Assembly (NCBI RefSeq): GCF_047496725.1
Contig: NC_132970.1
Location: forward strand, 18,280,501 to 18,344,500
Reading direction: 5' to 3'
Origin: Anoplolepis gracilipes
Lineage: Eukaryota; Arthropoda; Insecta; Hymenoptera; Formicidae
DNA: 64,000 nt
The notes beneath the pieces were generated by a model, which worked only from the letters and a program-made list of their open reading frames with translations, had not been told where the DNA came from and made no database searches. Below, piece by piece: positions 23,084 through 37,107 of this stretch. Position 1 is the first letter of the stretch. Every line of letters starts with the position of its first letter. The position numbers and the translations under genes are program-made.

Positions 23084-26000
23084 TTATTTATTTATGTGCG
23101 AATAATAATACTGAAGCTTTATTAACTGTATTTATTGTTAGGCTAGATTTTGGGTTCAAGTAATCAGCGAGCTGAGGCGAGGAGTCAAATTGAAGAAAGT
23201 AGAAGCCAATTTAGGTTCCCGCGCGTCTTCGCGCGCACAAGGAAATCGTCCAGATTACAAACTAACTCCTTATGAGATTCTGATGGACGACATTAGGGAG
23301 AAACGGTATCATCTCAGAAAAACGCCACCCACACCCTCGAGAAAAGACGCACACGCAATTATTCTTGAATTCATTCGAAGTCGACCACCTCTAAAAAAGG
23401 CAAGCAAATCTAAGATCCAAATAACTAAATGCTATAGAGTATATATTTTTACATTCAATGCTAATTGTGCTTGTTCAAAACCGAGATAACAAGATGAATG
23501 CGATCTTCACAGGATGAGATCAAGTTCAATATATATATTGAATCTCAATTCAACACATATCAGTAGGTATTACATTGAAATTGAGATATATTTGTAAAAA
23601 TCATGAAAATCCATCCTATGCACTTGTAAATAATTACAATAAAATATAAAATACTCATACCAAATAATATCAATTTGTTTAGAGTATACTGGAATTTTTT
23701 ACGCACAGTTTGAAATATAACAGAGAACGTTAAAAATATATATTTAAGTTTAATTTATTGATAATTTAACCTAACACTACATTAATATAATACAATAACA
23801 ATAAATGCGAAAGGCTTTAAGAAATATGTATGTAAAAATTTTTAAAAATTGTTATATCTGACTATATAGGCCTCGGAAAGACGATTACGACCGTTGCAGA
23901 AAGAATCCACGCTGAGAGAGTTACTCATGGAGAGTATAAAGAAGCCTCCAAAGCCTTTAAGATCTTCAGGTTCGAGACAAAACGTTCCCAAGATCGAAGA
24001 AACATCAGTTTGTAAGTCTATATATTTTATGTATTTGTAGATATTATATTTTAATACTGGAATAATTTCACTTTATTAATCTTTTATATTGTGTTAGATT
24101 ATGTTATACATTACATGTTGTACAACGTTATTTTTCTTTACTCTGAAATATATGAAACTATAAAATATCAGAAAATTTTAAGGACAAAAAATTTATAGTT
24201 AATTTCTATATATAAAGTTAATATAAGCTATTTAAATACTATTCTATAATTTAGAAGTAGAAAGAAATAGAAGGAAAAACAGGGAAGGTAAATTTTTCCA
24301 ATATTAATTCAAATAACACGTTTACATTTAATTGTCATTATGTAAGAACTGTTAAACTCATTAATTTTACGCAATATAATAAAAATTAAAGTTTTACACG
24401 AAATTATTTATAATATGTATGTAAAACTCGCGAATAAAATTCTATCTCAAGAAATTGTATTATAAATTATCAAGAATTATTAAAAATTATTTTATCAAAA
24501 CACAGACTAAAAAAATTAAATTTAATTAAAAATTATTAATTACAATATAAACTATAAATTAGACTATATAAATAGAAAAACTTTGTTTTAATGCTCTTTA
24601 CATCCGATCGCGAGAATTCAATATTGAATCGTACTCTATAACGTGGATGAATCACGATTTGGGGCGCTACGGGCGCAGAGCAGAGAGAGAAAGAAAGAGG
24701 GTGAGAGTGGGTAGAAGGGAGAGGAAAGGGTATCTGGACACGATGTAGACACGATCAATAACTGAAAGCGTGCAAAGGTGAACTGACGTTGCCCGAAACG
24801 TCATCGTGGCATGCCAGTCCAGTCGGATGTCAACCCTTCCTCGTGAATGTCCTGGACAAGATTATTGTTCCATCGATGCAACTGAAAAATGCACTAATCT
24901 TTGCTTCGCGAATATTACAAAATCCGTGGAATAATGAGTCGATCGATATCTTCTACATCTGCGAATCTCTCTTTGTGAATAATCTCGCGAAAGACTTACG
25001 AGTTGAAAATAATTTACTGTGATTTAAGAAGAAGTGTTATAAAGAACGTGAACGTTTATTTATCTCGTTGATTATTCTATAAAATATATATGTAGTGATT
25101 ATAAAGTTCAAAGGTAAAGATCTAGACATATAGATAGATATAAGAAACTTGTTATATATACACGTTGCAGATTTTTCGTAAAAATTAATCTTTTTACACA
25201 AAAAGACTAAGTTAAAATTTTATAAAAATCTACTGACACGTTTTATAAAAAAATCTATTGAGCGTACTAATAAAAAATTTAACAAACACATACATATGAA
25301 AAGAAAATATGTATCCTGTGTGGTAACATATTGTTTATAGGAATTTATTAAAAAGAAATCTTATTTATTAATTTAAAGAATTTAAGATAATCTAATCTCA
25401 TTATTATAATTCTATATAATTTCTATTGAATAATTAATGAATTAAAGAGGATTTTATACATGTATTTTATATAGTTAACACTTGCGTCGAGCTTTAAACC
25501 ATATTGAAAAATTTGGAAGCTATTTAATAAAAAAATATAATGTATACAAATTTTAAATATTAAAAAATCGAACAATTCTGACATTTATGTATATATGAGA
25601 TTCAAAATTCTTATAGAAACTTGAGATTTTATTATATTTGTTTTTAATCCTTTAATTTTCTCTAAATTTTTATTACTGGAATTTGTCCATTAAAAAACCA
25701 TTAATTTTTTGTTTGTCACTTTTTTCTTGTCAAATTATTTTTAGTATACCTAAAATCGATTTTTGAATATTCTATATATAATTGATTATAAAAAATTCAA
25801 AATTTTCGGAATCTGATATAATAATATAAAATTGAAGATTTAATTTTCTTATTTAGTTTTATGATTTTAAATATGATATAATTTTGAATTTATAATTATA
25901 TGTAAAGTAAAGATTGAGAATCTCTGATATAAGAACTGGATTTTTAAAAAATATATGTAGAATCCAATATTTTTTTAAACACATCTGTTGAAATGTCTGT

Positions 26001-29000
26001 AAAAGCGAGGATAGAATTTGCACGAATGATTCTCTTTTCTGATCTCTTCTAATCTTCAAGAATTCAGATACATTTCGAGATGATGAAAATATAATATATA
26101 TACTCTTATTTCGACTTGTTTAAAGATGTCACGGGCAGCTATGTGCTTCTTTTAAGTTTACTGCCAAGTCAGGAACCGCTATTGCCTTCGTTTTGTTACC
26201 AATATAATAATCTTTTTAAAAATAAAGAGAAAAATAAAAACAGATAAGTGTGAATATAAAATAAAAAATGGATTGAAACTAAATAAGAAAATAGAAGACG
26301 AGAAAACAGGACAACGCGCGCGTGCGCGAATAATTTTGAAGCTGTGAATAAATAAATAGCACAAGTTGACCTATTGATATTTAATAAATCGTCAGCTTGA
26401 GTAACTGCATCAACTGTTGCACAACTGTTATTGCATTTAAAAATATTTTGTAACAAATATTAATTAAAATGATATGTATGTTTATTATGCAAGGTAACTT
26501 TTTTCTCACATCACTTTAAATATAATTTTGATAATAGACTTTTTGAAAATGAAACTATAAAATTTCTTTGACAATATTTTTTTCGACAATAAAATATAAA
26601 ATCTTTTTATACAATCTTCAAAATTTGTCTATGAATTAAGTTTTCGAAAATAGAAAAATTAATTATACTTTAAAAACTGAAATTAAAGTATAATAAATTG
26701 ACGTTTTGTTGTCATAATTTAAATTTTTCCAGGCGGCAAGTCTCGTATGATAGTCCTCGGAGAGGTGCCGCCGTCGCAACCAGAGCAGGAGCAGGAATCT
26801 GCACAAGATGTTGCGGCTCAGTGGTTGCAGTCGGAGGATCAGAAGACGACGACATCGGCAACCGGCGGCGTCCTGGCGGCAACAAGCCGCAGAAGACAGG
26901 ACGTACCGCCGGTGCCACAGCCGCGGCAAAGGATCGCCAAGGAAAAACCCGACATCAGGGTTTTGCCTTCCAATAGGAATCGTAAGTCGCGTAGAAGGCG
27001 CATTACGGTCGCAGGTAATCATCTCATTCATCATCATCATACAGTGTGTGAGTGCGAAAAATATTTTACAAAAATTATCTTCGTAAAAAGAAGTAGAAAA
27101 ATCTGCGATTATTAAAGTAAAGAAGCACAATATAAAATAATAATTGGAATAAGATAAAGAAAGATAATTTTTATTATAAAACGATTGGATATTTTCAGTA
27201 CAAGAAATTAGTATATTTTCAAATATAATTAACACTAATTTTTTTTTAAATTTTAATATATAAAATTTATTTTTGTTATATATTTGCAAGTAATTTAAAG
27301 TTATAATATTAATATGTGTAAGAATGATAATATATATAAATGATAAAATTATATATATATATATATATATAAAGAAAGCTATAAATATGAGAACTAAAAG
27401 TTTTTTTTTTCATAGGATTGGAACATTGGAATGTCTTTACTGAGAGTCTAAAAAAATTATTTATCTTTAAAAAAAACTTTCTAAAATTAAATTAATTATC
27501 AATATAGAGGAATGAAGAGCATTCATGCATTCATCCAAAAATCTATCGCTTCATTTTTATGTCATGTCCAATCATTGCATAATAAAAACATAAATCATAA
27601 TATTGTTGCATTTTTTAAATTTGCGCCGTTAGTATCAATCTAAATTTTATTAACACGTTATAAATAAATTAACTTTGACTTTTTAGATATAACACAGAAC
27701 GGGGAAGATATCAAGGAATATGAATTATCTGCGATACCAAAACCACCTGGAAGAAATCTGGATGCTATTAGACGGCCCAAGAAACTGATACCTGTCGATT
27801 TCGATTTAAAGGTCTATTTTCATATTTTTTCGATCACAATATAATAAATTCCAAATAAACTTCCATAATACTTCTATAATACGATAAAAATTGTGACATG
27901 TATAAATCACTCTTATATTAATTTTAAAAATCATTTTAATTTTTAAACTGTAATAAATAACGTATTTTTAAATTATATGTGTAATGTATAAGAACATCTC
28001 TCGTTTAATATGATGTATTTATGTAAATATTACTGCTTTTCATTCTAACTTGAAACTCGAGAAATGATAATGACAGATTATTCATTAGATGCGGCAATAA
28101 CTATAGCAAAATTCTGACTGAAATTCAATGTTCAGTATAGTTACTGGTTTATTCGTTACTGTGCTATCTATTAATGATCGATAAAAATAATTTTGCATTA
28201 TTAAAACTTGAATTATCGCGAATCAAATAGCTAACATTAATCATGCATCTTTTATAATTCTTTTATAATCCCATTCAATTTAATTGTATTAACTTATTTT
28301 GATATCGAGTGTGTTATAGCTTACTAGTACTGAGAATACAAACATCATAACTAAAAAATGCTATCTTTTATACAGTTGGATGCAGACGATGATGATGACG
28401 ATGATGATGATTACAACGAAGAGGATTTTGAAACACGGTTCGAGGAAGAAGATGAAGCCTCTAATTATTGGCAACTAAAAGATTACAGCTTTGCAGCTCG
28501 CGAAGGTATGCGAAATGGGCACAAAGATTATCGACAGAGAGATGACGACGAAGTAGGATCCGCAAATCCTTGGCGGAAAACTGGTGGGCTTCGTCTAACC
28601 AGGAACGAGTATCATCGATTTTGCGATGCTCAACTGGAATGTAATTGTTATAAATAATATTCAAACCTTTCCTCCTATTATTTATTTACTGTTTTATAAT
28701 TCTTCCTTTCCTTTTGTTATTTCTTTTATAATATTTCCTAATATTTTTTTTCATATAAAAACTATTGCATGAGACCTACTGATGAACTCCTCCATCAACC
28801 TTAGAATTAATTTTTTTCTTAAAAATTTTAATGAATGATCATCTTTTTCAACAACTCTTTTTAGTTTTTAGTAAATAATCTATAGTTTTTTTTATTATAT
28901 TCTTTTCTTTGCTATGTGTATTTTTTTTAATCATAAATATCAGATTTAATTGCCAGAATATTCTAGCGTTTTAAAATAATCATGATAAACAATAAGGATT

Positions 29001-31740
29001 AGATAAAGTTTATCTAATCTTTTGTTAAAGATTTATTCATAAAGTTTATTAATAAAATGCTAGAACTAAAAGATTATTTTTTACAGGTTTTAACTTCTTG
29101 AGAGAAATGAATCTCTGTTCTCTTGCATTAGATTAATAAGAAAATTTGTTTCTTCTCTCGTATTAATGATAAAAAACTAAATGAACTTGTTACTCAATAT
29201 AATAATGCTTTTGACGTAGACCAAATTGCTTCAAGAATCAAAAACAATAAAAGCATAAAATATAAATCATTCTCGTTTTAGAATTTCAGCAAAGTATGTT
29301 GGAAAAGTTTTGTGTAAAATTTCTTTTCTTTCTGATAAATCTATCAATAATAGTTGATAATTTATGTCAATTTTAAAGTACGATAAAAATAGAACTATTT
29401 CTTTGTAATTCGAAATTCAAGTTTAAATACATCATTAATCGAATAAGAATTTATTTATAAAAAATTATAATGGTTCTCGGAATAATTCAAAAGTGAAGTT
29501 GAGTCGAAAATCTTTTATTATTTCATTCTGTAACGTATTATTTTATTCTGTACGTGAAATCTTGATTATTCAATTTTTAGCTTACGATTTGGCGACGCAA
29601 TGTCCTTCTCGGAGAGCATCTAAAAAGAAACACGCTGCAAAGTGTACCATACCATTAATGTCACTCACGGGAACGACATCTCTGCCACAATCGAGGCCGC
29701 AGAGTCGACAACACACTGGCCTTACAGACTCGACACTGAGCCAAGGTCCGAGTCCTAACATCAGTCTGAATCCCAGCCCAAGTCACAGTCCGCAGCCACG
29801 TGCGCCCAGACAACCACGACGGGCGTACACGATCGCACATGAGGGTAAGGATGACAGAGCTCATGGCGATGAGTGGGAGGATGATACTGATAAGGTAAGG
29901 AACACACATATACATATATCTGCTCTTATCTTTTTTGTAAACAAGTTTTGGATACAACCAGGGACACAAAGATACTCCGATTTGAATATACATATAGTCA
30001 CGTATAGTATGTCTTAAACTTTTCTTCAAACGACGCGAAGCGAAAGATGTACATTTATAAGATAAAAAATGATGAAGATTTTTAGTTAACTTAATTAACT
30101 TAAAAAATAAAGAACATAAAAAGATAATAGATTAGTGAATTAAGAATTAAATTTTAAGAATTTAAATATTTATATTACATGACATAAAAAGTACAATTGA
30201 AGAGAGTCAATCATATTTTGCAGAAGGCAATACTAGGGGATATGCTTCTGGATGAAAGGCTATCGTTAACATTGGACGAAATCGTGCACATTCGTAGCGT
30301 GCTCACGAAGGCGGAATTAGAATCCCTTCCTGTGGAAGGACGTGTTAAAGAAGACGTGGAGAAAAGACGCGTTTGTTTCCTCTGCCTGAAAACGCGCTTT
30401 GGACTCTTGGGACCTTGGGGGCAACGCTGTCGTTTGTGCAAGAGGACCGTTTGCGTGAAATGTTATTCGAAAGTCAGTATTCAATTATACATTAAGATAT
30501 ATTTTTGATTAAAGTATAATATAAACATTTTATTATTCTATTTTGACGATATAGAATGTTCAAAAATTAATAGAAATTACATTTTCAATGAAGCATGCAT
30601 TATTTTCGATGAAATATCTCTTTGAAGTCGATCATATATTAACGAATATACTGAAACATTTATAATTGCTGTGAATTAAAGATTTAAATTAATAATTAAT
30701 AATTAGATTTAATTTAATTAAAAAAAGAAATAATAATAAGATTGAATTTTAGTTGCTAATGCCTTACAACTCAAGAAACGCACATATATTTGACTATTTT
30801 TATTAAATTTTAATTATTAAAATGTGTTAAATACTTTTGACATTTCAAATTCCAAATCTAATGGCGACAACACCTCTCAATATTTTTAGATGCGAATTCC
30901 AACGGAGCAGTTTGCCCGAGTGCCCGTCGTATTGCTCTCCCCCGGATTATTAATGTCACCCACGGAAACGGAGACGGGCAAAAACACTTGGAATGCGGGA
31001 GCGGTCGGATCGGCACCTGCTTCTCCTGCGTCTAGACGAAAGGATTCCGCATTACGCAATGGCACGCCCACTTCGACGCCGACGATGACACCGATCTCCG
31101 CACTGACTCCAATGTCAACGCCACCCTCTCATGCTCGTCGAGAGATGGAAAATCAGGGATTGGAGAAGAGGTCAGTATGCTACATATTTATATAATTTGA
31201 ATAAAACGTTCAAGAACATCTTCTGAAGATATTTAATGGAACATTTACAATATATACGCGATTTATTATTACGGCAATTATTTTTATATTTTTTAAAAAT
31301 TAATAATTCATTAAAAAACCAAAAATTTGTAATTCTTTTACGATTGTGTAATATAATAAGAAATATTTTCTAAGCGAAGCATTATATTGTTTATTCTATA
31401 TTGAACAAATGTTTTTGCGCCAAAGTTGATATTAATTTTTCAATTAGATTGTCTATATTTTACCTGTTCATATTTTATTCGACTGTTTATACACAGATGT
31501 TATAAAGGCGGTGGTAGCCCCGCCGCTCTCTCAACCACGAAGACGTTTTCCGGCTCGAGCGGGCCAACCGCCGAGCAGCGTATGGCGGCGGAACGGCTGC
31601 GTGGTGTCGCCGTCGTCGTCTGCCACGATTGTCGCATCATGGTCATCCAGATAATCAAGAGCTCGAGAACAACACGTGCTACAATACGCAACAATGTCAT
31701 TTCTCGTCTCACTCTGAACCTTTCCCCCGCCTACGTTTAA
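20302..31740 (+). CDS. spir: Spire, actin nucleation factor (KIND, WH2, Spir-box, FYVE-like)
   Basis: Spire nucleates actin filaments through tandem WH2 motifs, works with Cappuccino/formin via KIND, and binds vesicle membranes and myosin V. Exons 20302-20620, 20719-20750, 20850-20973, 21081-21232, 21445-21660, 23142-23399, 23870-24011, 26733-27014, 27687-27811, 28376-28640, 29581-29894, 30224-30472, 30890-31170 and 31497-31740 sum to 3003 nt, 1000 residues, every phase correct. KIND about residues 37-225; WH2-like segments about 324-341 (PYEILMDDIREKRYHLRK), 350-367 and 380-398; Spir-box about 757-776 (LTLDEIVHIRSVLTKAELES); FYVE-like zinc finger with C794, C797, C812, C815, C820, C823 and, after a long insertion, C962/C965. 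Residues 554-562 are nine aspartates. The intron after 23399 has a GC donor. Confidence 0.97.
21957..21986 (+). other. Candidate 30-nt in-frame microexon in spire intron 5
   Basis: Bounded by an acceptor (CTATAG) and a donor (GTACGT), 30 nt long, no stop. Inserted between exons 5 and 6, both phase 0, it would add TDVRIWRAIQ directly before ARFWVQVI. The encoded peptide loosely echoes the segment it precedes (W-x-x-x-I/V). It could equally be chance; nothing in known Spire proteins requires it. Confidence 0.25.
22525..22870. mobile_element. GC-richer foldback element in spire intron 5
   Basis: Embedded in AT-rich intron is a block with an exact 18-bp inverted repeat, 22690-22707 (AGCCCGCTGTCACGCGGT) against 22771-22788. 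A further AGCGGGCTGTCTTTTCGC at 22810 pairs imperfectly with the sequence left of the first arm, and outer flanks (CCAATTCGTGCGAGTATTAG against AATATATTGGCGCGAATTG) also match inversely. It is preceded at about 22527 by ACAGGGTGTCCGGTAATTCG, a kind of end often seen on insect DNA transposons. No ORF; it looks like a non-autonomous or decayed element. Confidence 0.6.
23048..23079. repeat. (TA)n microsatellite in spire intron 5
   Basis: About 15 TA units followed by an ATTT tetranucleotide run, about 60 bases before exon 6. Confidence 0.85.
24640..25130 (+). promoter_or_regulatory. Candidate internal promoter / alternative first exon in spire intron 7
   Basis: Within a 2.7-kb AT-rich intron this stretch is richer in GC and CpG, has a GAGA-rich purine run (24680-24730) and ends in a good donor (TTCAAAG|GTAAAG at about 25113). 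Joined to the exon at 26733 it would drop KIND and the WH2-like segments; the first in-frame ATG in that exon (about 26747, MIVLGEVPPSQ) would start a C-terminal isoform. Drosophila spire is known to make such isoforms; the promoter here is inference. Confidence 0.35.
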
Positions 31741-34700
31741 TGCTCCTCACTTCTTGACACCATTTCCATCACTAACTGTTTCTTACTATTGTTTTCTCCG
31801 TGTCTAATGGAAATTCGTATTTCACTGTATACGTATCGGTAGCAATTGTCGGCAACAATTGTTGTCGCGTTCCGGAAGAAAGAAAATATGTGTCTATATG
31901 TGCAGATTCAAAATAGGACAGTCATTCTCTTATAATACGTGTTGCAGACTTACCATTGATTTTCATATCGTAAGATAATGATAAGAGTTATTCGTATGAG
32001 AAGTGGACATGTCTAAAACATGTTTGATACAAATTATTTTTAAACTAAGCTTTATGCGTTGAGACTTTGTTTGTCCTAAAGTTTTTCTTTCTTTTTATTG
32101 ATTGCTACTTTGAATCAAAAGAAATCAATCAATGTTACAATAGTTTTTTTAAGATACTATTATAAATGCAACAGTGTGTGTGTGTGTGTGTGTGTGTGTT
32201 ATAATTATTTTTTCAGTATAAATGCATTAGTAAAGTTAACTAGTGTCTAGCTTGTCTTTAGAAAAAAATGATTAGACATAAAATAATTTACAACAAATTA
32301 AAATCCTACATATTTCATTATTTAGATTATGGATTTTCGAAATTTCAATTATTTATATTTTCTTATTTCTTCTAAATTATATATAAGATTCTAAAATCTT
32401 TATGAATTTTCTGGCGATTAGATATTTCACTTTAAAATATCTTTGCAATTCTTGTATATGAAAATGTTTCTTTGTAAATATTTTCATAACAGAGAGAATA
32501 TAAAAATATGCAAAATTAAAAGCTTTAAAAGTTAAAAATTCAAAGAGTTAAGAATCTACGAATCTGTAACACTTTTCTAAATACAATAATTATTTTCTTA
32601 TCACACACTTATAAATATCTTCTCGTGTAACAGTAAAAAAAAACATTTTGTAAATAGAGTATTATATTGCTTACTTCCTGTTGTAGACAAACATCTCAAC
32701 GCATAAGGTAATATTAATTTCCTGATTACAGTATATCATGCATGTCCATATTTTACTTTAATAACCAATTTATTGTCTCTATATTATTTATTTGGTACTG
32801 AAATAATATGTTGCAACGCATTTAAATTTATTTGCTCCAAAAATATATATTGAGAACGAGTGCATATACATAACAAATTTGTTATATTATGTCATTGTCT
32901 AATTATTGTTATTTTTCTGTTATTATATTTATTTATTAAGTTATATTAATTTATCAAGATGTTATTATGTGTCTTAATTTATCAAGATAAAATTTCTAAC
33001 AAAATTAAAGCATCCAAATAGCTAGAGATCTAAGAATTAGATTTAAAAAGTTCCGATATTGAAAAGATTGAATAAAACAACCAAAGATTCGAATATTGAA
33101 AATTTTAAGGATTTGCAAAAATTAAACATCTAAAAATGTTAAGAAATAAACTTGAAGTGAGAATCTCAAGATATACAGATTCAAGGATTTAATAATCGAT
33201 AATCTGTAAGATCAAAGAATATAAAAGGAACTACAAATTTGAAGTATTGATGAAAGTAAAAGTTTAAAAGTGTAAAAATTTAATAGTCAAAACATTTGAC
33301 AATTATAAATTTAAGAATTAAAAAAATCTCCAAGAAATTTCTTTGTAAAAAAATTGACTTTTTATAAAAGCTTATTTTTTTATTTCGCGTATCTTTAATT
33401 TCAACAATTCTTGACAATATAAATTTGAATCCTGTGTATCATAAAATACTTATGATAATATATTCTGTAGGATAAACATAAATCCTTGAATCTCTAGCTC
33501 TTTGCTTTTACATATCCTTAAATTTCGAAATATGCGCTTGATTTCATATAAATCCTTAATATGTATATAAACTTTATATAATATAACTTGATCAAGACTC
33601 TATGATATTATATCTCAGAGTTTTTGAATGCAAAACATTTGGCTGCTTACTTTATAGATCCTTGCATTTCATCAGTCATTATTTTTGTTTGCAATTTCTT
33701 AAAATAAAAAATCTCATTCTTAGAGATAGATTCTCAACATACTCTATGTGCAATGTACTTTGATCTCTATAGATTCATATTCACGAAAAATTCACGATTC
33801 ATTATTTCTAAAATCTTCGACTATGTTTTTCATTATTTGCATCAACATGCAAACATTGTGCAGATTTCTAAATAAAAATAATAAAAAATGTTAATTTAGC
33901 TTTTAATAAAATAAATAAAATTAAATAAGAGAAAAGAAAATTGAAATAGGCAATATCATCGTTAGCTGTTTTAGAAATGGGAGCAGAACCAAACATAAGC
34001 AAAGTCTTAGAAGAATAAAAATAACCGATAAATCATATATAGAATGCATTCTTCTTGTAAGATATTACTGTTGATCTTCCATAACACGTTATGTAATAAT
34101 AACACGTTCAAATGTATTGAAAAATCAACTATATTCCTCACTAAGAAATATACAAGATATTCCAAAAAGATGTTTCAATAGCTTTATCTATAAAAGAACA
34201 TACTTATTTCAAAGATTTAAATGAATAATAAGCTTAATTGAGATATTATAGGCGCAATTTGAGATTTTTGTTTATTATTATTTTTTAAAACTTTATTATG
34301 TATCTATTTTTCTTGTAAGTTTAAATAATGCAGTAAATAATTAGTTTTTATAAAAAATTCGCAATGTTACGATGCAATTAGCACTATACTCATGTTTTTC
34401 ATATTAAATAAGTGAATCTTACAGATGAGGTAGTCTCACACCTGCCTACATGAACGCTATACACAAGTATGAATATGGACCAATTTCAATTTATATGGAA
34501 AGATAAAACATCTTTGTGACTTATTCTTTCTTTCTTTAGAATATCTTGTATAACGAATAATGTTCAGAAAAAAACATAGAATAAGACAAATATCGCAGAA
34601 GAGGAAAGTGGAGAAAGAAAGCAAAAGAGAATTATATAATTTATTATAAGTATCTTCGTATCAAAGTGGATAAATAAATAAATTTAATAGAAAGTTTAAG

Positions 34701-37107
34701 ACGCAAGAAGATGAAGATAAATAAATAAAATAAATTCATAATATATTTGAAAATGAGGGTTTAGGAATAACATTAATTGATCACACTTGATATATCTGTG
34801 TTATTAATTAAATAGGATTGATATTTTAATGATCAAATGTTATCATTATAATTATTTTTGTTATATTTAATTGAGTATGTAAAATAAATTGCGATTAATT
34901 CTAAGATAGATTAGTTTATTATATTGCATATTACTTGCGCAAATAAACGTGTAGAAATATATATAGAAATGTTATACGAATTATGTTAATTAATGTATAT
35001 ATGTAAATGACTTCTTTTACATTGTAAAATACGTCTCACAACGATTATTATTTATTCTGGATATAATTTCTGTAAGTGCAAACAAAAAGCTATGACATAT
35101 AGTGGAGATCGTTATTGAATGTATATAAGTGAGAGAAAATTGATCGGATTGTGGTGATTCTGACCGTGATTTTGATCATGATCTCTGTAATATGGTGTAG
35201 AGTACAAAGAAGCGAAGTAACGAATTATAAAAGTTGTGTTATGCAAGTAACTCCGAGAAATGTTTCAATGTTGAAACCGATAAATAATATATATACATAT
35301 ATAATTATATAATCGAATTGTTGCAAAAGCTTGCGAGGTTCTTATAAAATTTGTAGGACAATTATATATGGTACTGCGAATGTAAAAATCCGACAATCGA
35401 GGGCTTCAAAAAGTTTAGAAAAAAAGGAAAAGGAAAAGAGAAGGAAAGTCTAATGACGCGAAAATGAAAATTATTGTAAATCTAGAAGTTTAAGGATCCA
35501 AAAAATTAAAAAAAGTATCATTAGAAAGCACGCTGAAAGCATTTTCGCTGGACTTACAAAGATAATTCTTATTTACGCAGATCTTTTCTCTTTAAATTCT
35601 TCTCCCTCTTCGAAGAAACCTCGTATTTAATATTTCTATTAAAATATAGAAATGTTAATACTTGGCTGCATTTCAATATTAAAGGATTTGTATAAAATTG
35701 CAAAAGCTATTACGCGAGCTCTTGAGAGCTGGAATATTATTTTTTTTTGCGTATATCCTTTATTATTTGAAATCTTTCTTTTACAAAAAATATTTTATTC
35801 AGATCTTTGGATTAAAAAAAAAAAACTTTCCAAAAATCCTTAAATAATTATTTTTCTCAAAGGAAGAGGAAAATCATGAAGGATTCAAAGATTCTATGAA
35901 CTTAGATTAATAGCATAAGATATAACAAGACTTTTGTAACAACGTAATACGTTGCAAGCTACAATATTTTCATTTAGCGGTTAGAAAATATTTAATTAGG
36001 CAAATTAGGATCTGTCTCGTTAGACAAAATGTATCTTGCTTCGTTTTGTCGTTATCTGCAGAAACTTGATGTAAATTTGCGATTTTAGCCGGCTATAATA
36101 TAAGTAATAAAACCATGATGTATAAAAATGAAGAAACGGAAAACAAAAAAAAATATCTTCGAAAAATGTGTTATTAATATTTGTTTATTATCAGTGCAGT
36201 TTTGTAGCTATCATGTTTATTTAGTTTCACATGTCTACCTTATTTTGAAAGTTTTAACTATTGAATAAAATATATATATATAATCTTATTCTTATAATAT
36301 ATATATTCTTTATTCAGTAGTTTTAATAAAAAGAAGCGACTAGCTCTTTTTTTAAATAATGTTTGTCTAAATTAACTTGATAATGTACTATACATAAAAA
36401 GGGAAAATTTGCTTTTCTTTTTTGTCACAAATTATGACAAAAAATAACTTAAGAAATATAAATTCTTCAATTTGCTGTTGTGTCATAGCAACTCCAATGA
36501 TTTTTAGTTCAAGCATTATCGATAGACGAAATTCATATCTTTTTTTTCTTCAGATAAGCCACGCAAGTAACATTGAACATACACGTGTAAAAAATAAAAT
36601 GTCAACTGTCAATCGTACATCATTTTTTATTTCGTTTCGCTTATTACACAAAAACAAGCAGTATCGTGCTATGCAAGGGTGATAAAGGAATCCGCGGATC
36701 CTTGGAATTTTCGGGCATAATACGTTTATAATCTTATGATTTTTTGCCACATATTCCTATCGTGCATTTAGCGTTTACTGTAGGGTCGAGAGAATGTAAA
36801 AGCTCCCTCTTAAATGCAAATCTAAATTTTTTTAATCTTCTAACAATAAGATAGACAATTTATCGTTCAACAATTTGAGTCCTGTTGGATATGAATATCT
36901 CATTGGATCTCGTGCTAGATTTTGTACAATATATAATGACTGATCATTTAACATTTTTTAACGCTAAATGCGCGGTATCAGAGGACGCAGGCTTTCAGGT
37001 CCCGTGAGTGGCTCGGAATTTTTAGCTTCTATTATCCTCATCTTATTGTGCAATTTTGATTATACATCGAGGTGATATATTTCATATATCACCAAAAGGA
37101 GCGCGAG
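31741..37107. other. Spire 3' UTR and long AT-rich gene-free stretch
   Basis: No coding region recognised in 5.4 kb. It contains a (GT)n run at about 32175-32199, candidate AATAAA signals on + at 33071-33076 and near 34942, and on - (TTTATT) near 36626 that could serve the M13 peptidase gene. Short ORFs at 35652-35843 and 36422-36682 show no protein-like composition. Confidence 0.6.

Noticed and set aside
26663..27289. 208-codon minus-strand ORF overlapping the spire exon
   Set aside because: It is antisense to a GC-rich coding exon whose frame, phases and family context are secure; its composition is not protein-like.
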